A stretch of 64,000 nucleotides of DNA, taken from NCBI GenBank assembly GCA_963921825.1, contig OY997591.1, positions 43,297,825 through 43,361,824 of the forward strand, in the 5' to 3' direction. The stretch is from Erodium maritimum (lineage: Eukaryota > Streptophyta > Magnoliopsida > Geraniales > Geraniaceae). The translations under genes were made by a program, and so were the position numbers. Positions within the stretch are counted from its first letter, which is position 1. Every line of letters starts with the position of its first letter. Shown here piece by piece: positions 1 through 11,379 of the stretch. The notes under the pieces were generated by a model. The model saw only the letters and a program-made list of their open reading frames with translations, made no database searches and had not been told where the DNA came from.

Positions 1-51
1 CCAAGGTGATGTGGAAGGATCAATCACCCACCTCCGAGATATGGTTATTTT

Positions 52-852
52 GTGTCTGGAAGGGACGGTGAGCTAATGGTGGATCATAAGGATCCAACCA
101 CCTTCCAGGAAGCCGTGGATGGGCCCGACTTCGAGTTATGGCTAGGAGCCATGAGAGAGGAAATGCAGTCCATGTCGGACAACCAAGTCTTGGAACTGGT
201 TGATCCCATCGATGGTGTGAGGACCATCGGATGCAAATGGATCTTCAAGGTGAAGATGGATATGGACAACAACCCTCATACCTACAAGGCCCAACTGGTT
301 CCGAAAGGTTATAGGAAGATCCAAGGGATTGGCTATGAGGAAACCTCTCACCAGTGGCCATGGTCAAATCTATCCAGATTCTTCTTGACATAGTCTCGTA
401 TAACTTGATTACGAGATATAGAAAGTGGATGTCAAAACCGCTTTTAAATGGGAATTTGACTGAGGACGTTTGTATGTCTCTGCCCAAAGGTTTTGACGAT
501 CCAAAGAATAAAGGGATAGATTTATAAGTTGTTGAAATACATTTGTGGATTGAAGCAATCTTCTCGGAGTTGGAACCTTCGTTTTGATGAAGCGGTAATT
601 AGATTTGGCTTTATCAAGAACGAGGATGACCCTTGCGTTTGTAAGAAGGCTTGTGGGAGAAAGATTTCCTTTCTAGTGCCCATTGGAGACGACATCCCAA
701 CCTTGCTCGAGACTAAAAGCTTGGTTGAGGAAGTGTTTTGCAATATAGGACTTCGGCGATGCTCCTTATATCTTAGGGATTAAGATATATAGAGATCGCA
801 CCAAGAAGGTCTTGGGAATAAGTCAGAGCACCTATGTGAACAAGGCATTGAG
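52..852 (+). pseudogene. Copia reverse transcriptase fragment of Angela-A
   Basis: Translation gives the N-terminal RVT_2 signature of copia polymerases: EAVDGPDFELWLGAMREEM, then VLELVDPIDGVRTIGCKWI, then the start of the palm. After a stop at 393 other frames carry the GLKQSSRSWN block (about 540-580) and a degraded catalytic region (about 660-700), where the usual YVDD box reads as GDD in altered context. The thumb block LGISQSTYVNKA ends near 850, where sequence homologous to the LTR begins. At least two stops and a large 3' deletion make it non-functional. In an intact element it would copy the RNA into cDNA in the virus-like particle. Confidence 0.85.
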
Positions 853-2113
853 TTTGACCTGAGCCTAACGTTGTCCATAACAGGGCTTCCATAACGGCCA
901 TGATTGGCTTGGGGACGGACTGCATGAGTGACACAAAAGACGGCTAATGGATTTATCCCTCATACTACGGTATGGGAAAGATATCGGTTCTCAGCCGCTT
1001 GATCGAGAATGATTGAAAGAATATCATGGCCATGCACATGATACTGGGTATCATATATTCAATCATCTCACATATCAAGGAATAGTAATTGAGAATAATA
1101 AGGAGGACGGCTCTATGCCTTATCTCAATCAGGATATCGGAGATAAAAGTATAGTGACATAGACGACGGAAAGGTTAGAATCGACATGGTCGATTCGTTA
1201 TGTAGTGTCAGACAATACTAAAGTGTCGTTAGTTGCCACTTATATAGGATCAAGTAAAATGAGATTTACGTTGACTATTGACATGCATAAACCTAAGGGT
1301 CACACCGGAGGATGAAACACATTGACACATTTATGGAGAATGGCCAAAAGGGAGTTGTCTCGGGACATGACCAAAACTGGGTTTTGGGTCATGTGCCCGT
1401 AAGTGAATAGGACTTTACGGATCGAGACAAGGCTTGGAGTCTTGGGATTGACCGCGTCGGATAATGTTGGACATTTCCGGTATGAAAGGCTTGGAGGCGA
1501 TGAGCGAGTAACGGGACCTCGTTGGAAATGGCCAAGGGCCATGTTCCAAGAGGCCCATGAAAAGCACATGCAACCAAGGCCCATGGAACTAAATAATCAA
1601 GTCTTGATTAATTAGTACTAAGTAAGCATGAAAAGGATTAAAGTGTTGGTGATTCACCACCTAATCCCATCTTGTCTAGCCATACTTTGTCCTATTTAAA
1701 CCTTACGTGTCACCATGCTTGTCCTATGCCTTTAGTTGGATAAGTATGGGGTTTGTTATGTTTAATTCATCTTTTTTCAACATAACAAACACAAGACAAG
1801 AATATGAAACACATTTTCTCTCCCTCTTCCCCACAATTTCGGTCAACAGTTGGTTCTTCCTCCATTTTGTGTTCTTGATTCCTCAAAGAGAAGAACTACG
1901 TGGCTTTGATTCCCTTGTGGATACGTAGGATTCTTAGAGACTCAACCCAATCATTCGTTTCCCGATGTTCTTGTCTTGGTAAGAAATAGTGTTGATTTTT
2001 TCTCTTGTGAATCCATTCTTTGTTAGTAGTTTCATGGTTTTAACCGTCTCTTGGTTTTCATTGATTTTCCGCTGCGAGTTGGTTCATCTCCAACCCTACC
2101 TCGAAACCCAACA
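853..2113 (+). repeat. 5'-truncated 3' LTR of Angela-A
   Basis: Bases from about 853 align by eye with 52265-53361, the LTR of Angela-C, and from about 1168 with 13955-14432 and 29068-29574. Shared landmarks are the block around 'gattggcttggggacggactgc' (about 902-924), the 'agaatcgac' block and the end GAAACCCAACA at 2113. The copy lacks the TGTTGGAA start seen at 51942. The next base begins unrelated sequence, as expected if the LTR terminus is an insertion boundary; the 5 bases after it (GGTTA, 2114-2118) would be one TSD copy, with its partner outside the window. Confidence 0.8.
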
Positions 2114-3636
2114 GGTTAATTACCGGTCGATCCCACAGGGAGTAGCGGTATCATTAGTATTTTGCTAAAACCTCGGGACGTGGGCTGTCACTTCCACATC
2201 CCCGAAAGGGAAAATAAAGAGCAGAAATGTAAAAGGTTGTTTAAAGTTTAGACATAAGTAAAATATGTACACGCTACCACCTAAGACGCATAACTTTTTA
2301 TTCACACAAGGAGTCGGTCACGGGTACAAGTAAATTAGACTTCCAATCAACGCATGGCTTGGTTAACGATGGTGAACTCAAATAATGCTTTCCTTATGGT
2401 CTTAGATTACTTAAGTTCCCATGTATGCGGTATCATGAAATCACCCACATACTAGTCACAGGGAGAGGGCACAAGACCATTGCCCAGACCGATATGCGAA
2501 CCACCATTCATCGGAAAGCAATAAACTAGGGTGTAGTTCTATGGTCTTGAGCGAAGCTCGATCAATCCTCGAACGAGAGATAATGGCAACAAATGCATGT
2601 CACTCTCGCTACCAACTACCACAAGTAGAGATAGCTACACCACTGGCGAATCGACTCAGCGACACATAGTTCACTTTCTAATTCATGAATGCTATCAATA
2701 AGACGAACACCAAAAACCAGGTAGAACTAAATAGAGTATCGAATTACGATACTCTTGTACTACACAAGCATGAGAGGACTCTAAATAAATAGCGAATATA
2801 CTCAGCTACACCTAGTTCAATCAACTTGACGACAGAATAAATCGATCATCAAGGAGAACTAAATAGAGCAACGAATCACGAAGTTCTGGTGATACACAAG
2901 CATGAATAAACTCTAAATCAATAAACGAATCTACTTAGCTACGTCTAGTTCACTTCTCGAAAACTGAACACCACTGATCGGGATGGTTTCGGTAATCAAT
3001 TCGAACTAAGTAGAACCTCGTTCTAGTAATACTCAACCGTAAGCAAATTCAATACGAGTGAAATCTCGCCTCACAATAGATCGAATCATGGATCGCTCCA
3101 AACATCAATCTACATAACACACACAACAATCATGGAAAAATCCCCAAATCGTTCGGTCGGCTTGAAACACACAAGAGAATCGAGAAAATACATCCTAGCA
3201 TATTTCTATCCCGTCAATAAGAAATCAAGACATGTGAAGTTCGGAAATCCTAATAAGTTCACTAAATGGCTAAAGTTTGCATTTTTACGAACTCTAGCCT
3301 AGAACTTAATATACACCCAAGAGATGAAATAGCTAGCACACGAAATCAGGTTCAAAAACATGAAATTCCGAACGCAAAGTAAGAGAATCATGCATTAACA
3401 TCGAGTAGCTTAAATATGAATGAATAACACATGACAATGGAGAAGTTGGAGATGGTGGGAGGCTAATGGATGCTTGAAACCTCCTTGGATCGTCTTAATT
3501 ATGTCCTTTGGTGGTAGAAAATGCTTCCAAAAATGAAGTACACCAAGAACACTTGAAGAACAAGAGAGAGAAGAAGGAGAAAAAAAAATAAAAGCTTGTG
3601 TTTTGATTCTCTATATAAAAATCTGATCCCCTTATG

Positions 3637-4329
3637 TAGGGGTGGGCACCGGGTGGTTAACCACCCAATTGGCCTATTTTCTAACCCAACCCGATATTAT
3701 CGGTTTGGGAGATTTTGAAACCAACCCCAACCCAAAAACCGAACTTTCAAATTAAAACCACCCAAGACGGGGTCCGGTCGGTTTGCGGTTTAAACCAACC
3801 AACCACTAAGAAATTGGGCCTTTGATTTAGGCTCATATATACAAGCCCAAACCAGGCACAAAACAGATTAATCATCTTTAAAACAAGAAACATAACATCA
3901 CATAACAAAGAGACATAAAACAACATACTTCTTTTTTTTGCAGGGAAAAACCATTAAAAGGGGATCAAATATGGCTAAAAAGCCATCATATGATCCCCCT
4001 TTAATGATGAAAAAAACCTGCCCCTAGAACTAATACATCATATGTTCTTCTTGTGATTAGTTCACAAGTATTACAAATTACAAGAATGGGTGCTAAACAA
4101 AATTACAAGTCAGACCTATATTACAACATCAAAAGTACATCAAAAGTATTCACCACCTTCACTTCACTTCACTTCACGACCTTGCACTCCATTCTTCAAA
4201 AGTACCTACAAAAAGATCAACATTAATCAGTACAACACCAATAGAATAACTCAACAAACGAAATAATTTAATTAACAAGAATTAGATCAAATAAAAGTTC
4301 GATGTATACCAAAATACCATAGCTTAGAC
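3637..4329 (-). other. hAT 3' non-coding region
   Basis: This is the stretch between the predicted transposase stop (TAA, 4332-4330) and the left TIR. It has a subterminal region rich in ACCCAACC and CCACCCAA motifs (3640-3800) and AT-rich DNA (3840-4300). No other gene is visible. Confidence 0.6.
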
Positions 4330-7300
4330 TTAGATTATCACCGGGTTACCAAGTGGACTGGACGTCTCACTAAGATCTGCAAAAATCAGAATTAGTTACA
4401 ATTTCATATTATATAACATTAAACATACATCAGAATTAGTTACAAAAGAAAAAATGCATACCATCATCGACAATTTGAAGAGCATCCATCTCCAACTCCA
4501 ATTTAGTGGTTGAAAAGAGAGCTGGTGGATGTTTGAGCCAATCCTGAGTACAAATCAAAGCTTGCACAATATGTGTACTCAACATACTCGTGAAATCACC
4601 GAGTATCCTACCACCATTACTAAAAGCAGATTCACTAGGCCCTGTTGAGACTGGAATGGCTAAAAATCTCTAGCCATTTTTGATATAATTGGGTAACGAT
4701 GATGATTTGCTGCCCACCAAGTTAGGACTTTGAAATTAGGAGAATCCACTTCTTCCCTCTCTAATAGGTACTGCTCTAACTCATTTTTCACAGCCCCTTC
4801 TTCCAAAATTTTCTGCCGCTTATAGGCAGCAAATTTTTGGTATTTTGAACACTTTTCAGTAGCTGAACCTTCTGTAACAGCAGATTCTGTTACAGAATCA
4901 GCACTAGGGGCAGCTTCCCTAACATACTGAGCATACAAGTCATTCAAAGACTTGGTCACTAAAGGTACGAGTATGTTAATAGCGGGCAGTGGGTACATGG
5001 ACTCAATGAGGTAGGTCACATAACCAAGTTTCTTTCGGGGATCAAATATAGGAGCAATAAACGTAAACAAGTTCAACTTCTCCATATCCCCGAAATAGTT
5101 ATTGAACTTCTCCCCCATTTTCATAGCCATGTTTCTCATTTCAACACTATCACTCGCCAAACCATCACCAATAAATGTATAAATCTCAAAAATTTCATCA
5201 AGAATCATGTTGGCAGTAGCATATGATGAACCAGAAACCCTCACAGTAACCTCATAAAACAGCTCAAGAAAACCCATGACAGATTTGCATACTTCCCAAT
5301 CCTCATCTTCTAATCTACCTAGAAGAGAACCATCCTTTAAAACCTTACTATCCATCTCCACATTAAGGACGGGGTCTAGTGCATTGTATATGGGGAAAGC
5401 TTTATCTAACCTAGAGGCAGACTTGAGCATCAAGTAGGTCGAATTCCAACGGGTCGGGATATCTAAGGACAACAACCTCTTTCTTGTATATCCAGCTTGC
5501 ATACAAGCTAGCTTGAACCTAGTAAGTCTCATGGGAGAGGATTTAATAAACCGAACAACATATCTAATCCTTTCCACAGATTTACCCGTCCTCCCTAACC
5601 CTTCAATAGCCCTTCTAGAAACAGAATCACCCCCTAAATGTGCTAACCCATCACTCACAATCAAGTTGAGGATGTGTGCAATACACCTCATATGCATGTA
5701 TTTTCCATTCAACACAGTATTACACAACAATGATTTCTGCCTATTCAAGTATCGTAAGGCAGTATCATTAGCACTAGCATTGTCAACAGTAATGGTCATT
5801 ATCCTATTAAGACCCCAAGAATTCAGACAATACTCAATAGCTTTCCCTATGTCTTCCCCTCTATGTGAAGTGATTGGGCAGAAATTAAGTATCTTTTTAT
5901 GGATAACCCAATCATCATCAATAAAATGGGCAGTTAGACACATGTAATTGATCTGTTGGATACTTGTCCAAGTATCCGTAGTCAATGAGATTCTAGGGGA
6001 TGATTTGCTAAAAAAACTCATGCAGCTTCAGCTTTTCAGCTTCATACAATTTAAAAACCCCCCTCCTAATAGTGTATCTAGTAGGGCAAATAAACATAGG
6101 ACAAATTTCAGCCAAGAATTGTTGGAACCCCTCCCCACCTACGAAACTAAAAGGCAATTCATCCATGATTATCATTCTAAACAATGCACTCTTAGAAGCT
6201 TGTTGGTTAAAATGCCAGGGCAGAAGCTGTCCATCTTTACCATTTCCTACAGGCCTAAATGTTAAGGCTTTTTGGGTTGGGTCTAATCTCTTAGGATGTT
6301 TGGGACAAGTTTTCACATGCCCCATGCAATGTACTAGTGTCATGCTTGTTAGAATCACACAGATATTCCTTTCTACAGTGCTTACATCTAGCATGACATA
6401 CACCATCAACATCTCTAAACCTAACAAAATCAGCCCATACAATAGATGTTTGGCGAGAAGTTTGAGGCATGATACCTGAGGATGCAACATTTGCATCCTG
6501 ACTACCAACCACTCCAGCACTACCACCACCAGCAGATCCCTCTCCAACAGCTGGTGTAGAAGGTGAGTTGAATGGTTAAGAAACACCCTGTGAAAATAAA
6601 AACAAACTATTAACACTTCGAATCATTAAACTTATAATCATGTTTAAATTATATCAAACAGAAATTAAATCATGCATACATGATACAACTTTGAAACATT
6701 TAAAAGATTGAACTTTGAAACTTTAAAAGATTTAACTGTAAAAGATTCAACTTTCAAAGAATCATGCTTGATGCTTGAAGCTAATTAAATCATACAACAT
6801 ACAGAAATCAATCATACAAGCCTAATTAAATCATACAAACATCATTTAAAGAATCATGCTTGAAACAAACTTTGAAACTGCTATTTTGAAACATTTAAAA
6901 GATTGAACTTTTAAACTTTAAAAGAGTTAATTGTAAAAGATTTAACTTTCAAAGAATCATGCTTGATGCTTGAAGCTAATTAAATCATACAACATACAGA
7001 AAACAATCATACAAGCCTAATTAAATCATACAAACATCATTAAAAGAATCATGCTTGAAACAAACTTTGAAACTGCTATTTTGAAACATTTAAAAGATTG
7101 GATTTTGAAACTTTAAAAGATTTAACTGTAAAAGATTTAACTTTAAAAGAATCAAGTTTCAATCATACAAACAATAACATATCCAGATTAGCTAACAGAA
7201 ATCATGGTTCTAACAAACTTTGGAACTGTTATTTTAAATCATACAAACATACAAAAAAATCATACAAACCTAATGAAACATACAAACATACAAAAAAAAT

Positions 7301-7509
7301 CATTCAAACCTAATTAAATCATGCTTCTAACAAACTTTGAAACTAAACCTAATGAAATCATACAAACATACAAAAAAAATCATACAAACCTAATTAAATC
7401 ACACAAAACATAAGTAAATGAATCATGCTTGAAACAAATTAAGGAACTGAAAAAATAAATTCAAATCAGATGAGATGTATACCTCAAGTTGAACATTCTG
7501 TGTTCCCAT
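4330..7509 (-). pseudogene. hAT transposase gene (BED finger, RNase H-like, dimerisation domain), three exons, frameshifted
   Basis: Predicted exons on the minus strand are 7509-7483 (starts MGTQNVQLE), 6587-4462 and 4376-4330. Donors GTATAC and GTATGC and acceptors TTTTCACAG and TTTTTGCAG give matching phases. Exon 2 encodes a BED-type finger (WADFVRFRDVDG, then CxxxCxxC and a downstream H/C set, about 6440-6320), a linker, then the hAT core: LTTDTWTS (about 5990), VDNASANDTAL (about 5790), the helical insertion, DIPTRWNST (about 5455), and the C-terminal dimerisation segment. About 730 codons in total is normal for plant Ac-like hATs. Breaks: a stop in codon 4 of exon 2, frame changes near 6335 and 6015, and a one-base frame loss at 4663 just before the dimerisation block. 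It would cut and paste this element by binding the subterminal repeats. Confidence 0.88.
6692..7440. repeat. ~195-bp tandem repeat inside the first intron of the hAT transposase gene
   Basis: The phrase GAAACATTTAAAAGATTG recurs at 6692, 6888 and 7083, a period of 195-196 bp. The units share TTTCAAAGAATCATGCTTGA and blocks ending in AATCATACAA. The third copy decays into shorter AT-rich units with CATACAAAAAAAATCAT up to about 7440. The array falls within the predicted intron 7482-6588. It is AT-rich and non-coding. Such arrays usually arise by replication slippage and vary between copies; here it lengthens the intron to 895 bp. Confidence 0.85.
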
Positions 7510-8515
7510 CGCAATTCGCAGCAACGATGAAAACACAAAATTTGAGTTTCAAAGCAGTTGAAACCTCTACATGACTACATCTCTCCTTGCCCTTTTATTT
7601 ATAGTCATCTCGTCCTCTCTCCTCCACCTCTCAACACATCCGAAACACGAGCCCAGATAGACGTCGGAAATCTCCGCATTTAATGCTTGAGATTTCCATC
7701 GGAATAAGAAGAAAGAGAGAGAGAGGAACAATACACGGCCAATAGGGGAAGGAGAGAGAGAGATTCGGCGCTTGGAAGAAAAAATTTCGTATTAGTACAA
7801 ATCCAAAACTGACAAAAGGATAACAAAAGCTTATGAGGTGTTGGGAGAACCGAAAATATACCTTCTTTGCTTGAGTTTGAGGCTTCAGCGGCGACCGATG
7901 AGCATCGGAGGAGGGACCGAGAGTGGACAGCTCTGCATCGGAGGAGGGAACAAGCTTCCGTGTCATCTTCTCGATTCATCTACCTAGGGTTTCTGTGAGA
8001 ATTTCGAACGAGATAGAGAGAGTAAAGGAGACCTGCGATTGAATGAGACAGAAAGGAAGAGTAGAGAAGAGACGACGTAGCTAGGGCTTCGAAATTCAGA
8101 GAGAAAGGGGAGAGAGAGGTCGTGTCGTGTGAGAGTGAGAGAGTGTGTGTGGTCTGTGAGAGAGACTGAGGAGAGGAAACGAAGAGGCTGGAGTGATGCG
8201 TGTGTGGTTGTGGCTTGTCCACGTGGACATCATCTCCGCCGTTGATAAGAAACACAAAATGAGCGGCTGGATCTTCATGGAGCTGGCGATCCGCGTGGTA
8301 AGCAGGCTGTTGCCCACCACATGCCACGTGTCCTCCAACTACAGTACCGGGTGGTCTGGTTTTTCCCGGTTCAGCAGTTGCTAAACCGGCAGCCAACCAT
8401 CTAGCTCCCGGTTCGACCATTTCTCCACCGTAAAAGACGCCGGAAATTCCGGTTTCGGGTTCTCCGGTGGTGGTTCCGGCTGGTGGTGGTCGGTTTTTCC
8501 GGTTTCGGGTTTTTT
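7510..8515 (-). other. hAT 5' non-coding region (presumed promoter and leader)
   Basis: This kilobase lies between the predicted transposase start and the right TIR. It has pyrimidine/purine-biased stretches (about 7700-7760 and 8030-8170) and ends in subterminal CCGGTTT-rich DNA. A minus-strand open frame of 189 codons (7980-8549) is low-complexity and runs through the TIR into flanking DNA, so I do not treat it as a gene. No confident TATA box stands out. Confidence 0.55.
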
Positions 8516-9037
8516 TGCCCACCCCTACCCTTATGTGTTCATGCGCCATTATTATATAGGCACATCAAATATAAAGGAAATAAAAAAACAAAATAGCTGT
8601 TGCATATTAACGCGAGGTGAAGCTGCTGGCTCAGGATCATCCGGTGCGGGCGGTACTACAAAGAGCATGGTGCAACCGGCCATAAAAGCTGTCTGATCAG
8701 CGGCTAACAGAAAAGTCAACGGATCGAATGGTCCAGGGAACGCAGGCACACGGGATGAGCTGCAGCTTTTCCCTTTTTTTAATTTGAAACATCAAACGGT
8801 CGTCCTCGCTCCGTTAGACCTTCGATCGACCTTGTTCTTGCGTCAATAATTTTGTTTTATCGCGGCCTACAAAACAAGACAAATCATGAATATATTTTGA
8901 ATACTTGAAAAATATCGACTAAGAACAAGGTTTTGCGCACTTATTAGTAAACGCTAAAAATATAAAAACGAAGTATAAACAAGATAAAAATATAGGGAAA
9001 ACTAGCTAATTTAGATAGGACAAATTTACGCTCATCA

Positions 9038-9500
9038 CCATTCTTCTCCAGATATTGAGTCAGTCTTTCATACCAGGCATGAGAAGCCTGTTTGAATCCG
9101 TACAGAGCTTTATGAATTCTATAGACATGCTCGGGCATATGAGGATCGATAAACCCCTTGGGTTGATCCGCATAGACCTCCTCATTCAAATACTCATTTA
9201 AAAATACACTTTTAACATCCATTTGATATCACTTGAAGTGCAGCTGACAAGTAATTCCTAGAAGTAGCCTGATAACTTCAAGTCTGGCTACAGGTGCAAA
9301 GGTCTCATCAAAATCTACACATTCTACCTAAGTGTATCCTTGGTCCACGAGACGACCTTTTTATTATCACATTTCCATGCTCATCTGTTTTGTTCTTAAC
9401 GATCCATTGGGTGACAATCACCTTGACATTTTCTGGTTTAGGGACCAGTTCCCGAACTTCATTTCTTTTGAATTGACCAAGTTCTTCTTTCATATCCCCA
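9038..9500 (-). pseudogene. SIRE-A reverse transcriptase, N-terminal part
   Basis: Two minus-strand frames cover it. About 9493-9308 reads EELGQFKRNEVRELVPKPEN, then a region rich in KNK/DEHGNV, the fingers of copia RT. About 9222-9040 reads MDVKSVFLNEYLNEEVY, then ALYGFKQASHAWYERLTQYL, leading into the palm. The YVDD active-site box is absent because the gene stops at the 9037/9038 insertion boundary. A frame change lies around 9230-9300. Confidence 0.85.
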
Positions 9501-10700
9501 ATTCAGTATTCATCATTCTTGGGTTCAATCTTAGCTACAAAGCATGTTCTACCTATCATGCTTTTGTTATCCATGGAGACCATAGATCGAGTTCGTACTC
9601 CATCTTCAATATTCCAAATGATGACTTGTGTTGGGTGATCATTCAATACATTCTTAGGAGGATTCACAAGTCTTGAAGCTCATGGTTCATCATCATTTTC
9701 AGACATGTCAGCAACAGGATTAACATCCGTAATGACATCAGGATTAACATGTATGGTGGTGATATCTTGAGTACCATCTGTGTTTGAAGTATTTTGACTT
9801 GTACTTGGCTTTGAGATTCTGACTTCTTCATTATCTGCTCGTTGATGGAACTCTTGCAAATCATTAACCACGACATTGATGGATTTCACTATGATCTGAG
9901 TCCTCTTATTGTTGACACGAAATGCTCTGCCATCCCTTGAGTATCCCATGAATATGCCTTCATCACTTTTGGGATCAAATTTCTTACGGGGATCTGTATC
10001 CACCAGAATGTAACAAGTGGATCCAAAGATATGAAAGTACTTAACATTTGGCTTTCTTCCCCTCCAAATATCATAAAGGGTCGTGGTTGTGCTAGGACGC
10101 GGAGTCTCTCTATTGTGAATGTGACAAGTTGTATTCAGTGCTTTTGCCGAAAAATGTATAAGGATGTTCTTGGAATGTATCATGACTTTGCCATCTCCTG
10201 CAGGGTTCTATCCTTCCTTTCCACGATTCCATTTTGTTGTATTGTGATGGGAGCAGAAAATTCATGAGATATTCCTTCTTGGACCATAGAATTCAGCAAC
10301 GCTAGAGTTCTCAAACTCCTTCCCATGATCACTTCGAACTCTCATTATTTTTCCAATCTTCTCTCCTTGCTCACGTTGCACTCTACTTCAGTGAGCCTTG
10401 AACACACTAAACGTGTCTAATTTCTCACGGATAAATTCTACCCATGTGTACTTCTTACCATCCAAGCTTTCCTTTTGTATAGGCCTCGTAAGGTCAATAT
10501 GCAGCAGCTCCAATACTCTAGAGGTAGTAATATATTGAACCTTCTTGTGTGACATCTTCACTTGTTTCCAAATTTGATAGTCTTCACAGATCTTTCCCCC
10601 TTGGGTCTTGAGATTTGTAACACCTCTAACTGCCTCTTCAACAATTAATCTTTGCATGCTTCTCAGGTTGATATGACCCAACCTTTAATGCCACATTTCA
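9501..10700 (-). pseudogene. SIRE-A integrase
   Basis: The 5' block (about 10681-10388) carries GHINLRSMQRLIVEEAVRGV, a zinc-like ICEDYQIWKQ (second Cys lost), LELLHIDLTRPIQ and WVEFIREKLDTF, so the first catalytic Asp region is recognisable. The 3' block (about 10183-9680) carries the copia C-terminal core: NTTCHIHNRETPRPSTTTT, GRKPNVKYFHIFGSTCYIL and EGIFMGYSRDGRAFRVNN, followed by a linker. Frame breaks and missing sequence between the blocks (about 10390-10180) mean no intact DDE triad. In an intact copy it would join the cDNA ends to the chromosome. Confidence 0.85.
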
Positions 10701-11260
10701 TCTTCTTGACCCTTTGAAAGCAGGCATGTTGATACCTTAGATGGAGACTTAAGTGTAACAATTGTCTTTAGATCGATTTCCAAGTGTAGTTAATTTCTTG
10801 TCTTTAACTGAACACTTGTTACTATTGAACTCAATTGTTAGATCTAAGTCACAGATTTGACTTACACTAAACAAGTTTGCAATGAGGCCATCAACTAATA
10901 GGGCTTCAGTTAGGAAGTTCATTCTAGGGAATTTTAATTGGCCTTTCCCAATTATTCGAGCTTTGAGTCCATCACCAAAAGTATCATGTCCAGCCACACA
11001 TGGATGAATCTTCTTCAGATATTCACGATTCCCAATCACGTTTCAAGAGGAATCACTATCAAAATACCAACATTGTTTTATTGATGCAGTGAGAGTGGTA
11101 TAGGCAATGTTTGCACGATAATTGTTTCCCTTTACTTTCCATTCTTTCCTTTCAGGACTTTGAAGTTGACCTTGATTTCTAAGATGGACCTAAGATGCTC
11201 CATGCAATAGATAGCAGTAAGGCCTAATATGACCTTTCTTCCAACAGTTTTGACGTACTA
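10701..11260 (-). pseudogene. SIRE-A protease / pre-integrase region
   Basis: The minus-strand translation at about 11039-10749 gives MIGNREYLKKIHPCVAGHDT, FGDGLKARIIGKGQL, LLVDGLIANLFSVSQICD and LDLTIEFNSNKCSV, the region after the copia aspartic protease. The protease Asp box would lie near 11050-11090 and is degraded. Stops and frame breaks throughout. Confidence 0.75.
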
Positions 11261-11379
11261 TCTGACTCTTCTTGCAATTATTTGCAAGAAATGTTGTATC
11301 TTGAGTGTTGGAGTAACGTAGGTACTACTCATTGCCTGAATGTCTTGACTGATGTTGTGTTGTATATCTAGAAGCATGT

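Larger units (their letters stand above)
1..2113 (+). mobile_element. Angela-A: 3' part of an Angela-type Ty1/copia retrotransposon (pol fragment plus 3' LTR)
   Basis: The element enters the window already inside pol, just upstream of the reverse transcriptase, and ends with an LTR at 2113. Its opening sequence matches the stretch upstream of the RT in Angela-B (about 35495 onward), and its LTR matches those at 13955-14432/29068-29574 and 51942-53361. A deletion joins the RT thumb directly to the interior of the LTR near 852, so the connection and RNase H domains, the polypurine tract and roughly the first 320 bp of the LTR are missing. The RT is also broken by stops. The 5' part must lie upstream of base 1. 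Assignment to the Angela (BARE-1-like) lineage rests on the integrase and gag of the sister copies. Confidence 0.85.
3637..8527. mobile_element. Complete hAT-superfamily DNA transposon, 4891 bp
   Basis: The ends form a 12-bp terminal inverted repeat, TAGGGGTGGGCA at 3637 and its complement ending at 8527. The element is flanked by a perfect 8-bp TSD, CCCTTATG, at 3629-3636 and 8528-8535; an 8-bp TSD is diagnostic of hAT. The subterminal regions are rich in ACCC/GGTTT and CCGGTTT motifs (3650-3800 and 8380-8515), likely transposase binding sites. A minus-strand transposase gene with BED finger, RNase H-like fold and C-terminal dimerisation segment lies at 4330-7509. An intact TSD and TIR imply no excision, while stops and frameshifts in the gene mean this copy can only move in trans. 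Confidence 0.95.
2114..9037 (-). mobile_element. Remnant of a long LTR (possibly Tat/Athila-like), split by the hAT element
   Basis: The two blocks 2114-3636 and 8536-9037 are continuous once the hAT element and one TSD are removed (about 2.0 kb). Read on the minus strand it starts TGATGAGCG at 9037, has a TATA-like box on each side of the hAT insertion (about 8555-8562 and 3611-3618), and ends in a block with CCTGTGGGATCGACC (2128-2142), which I associate from memory with the 3' part of plant Tat/Athila-type LTRs. No coding region is visible. The right edge cuts the SIRE-A reverse transcriptase, so this LTR inserted there; CCATT (9038-9042) would be its TSD. The left edge is cut by Angela-A. 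The family is an inference; a related LTR of another lineage is possible. Confidence 0.5.

Noticed and set aside
5513-5947. Plus-strand frame of 144 codons
   Set aside because: It is antisense to the hAT transposase core, which has clear motifs on the minus strand.
7980-8549. 189-codon minus-strand frame at the right end of the hAT element
   Set aside because: It crosses the TIR and TSD into flanking DNA and is low-complexity and serine-rich, so it is a chance frame in GC/purine-rich DNA.
8552-8749. 65-codon minus-strand frame near the hAT right flank
   Set aside because: No domain; it lies in the non-coding long-LTR remnant.
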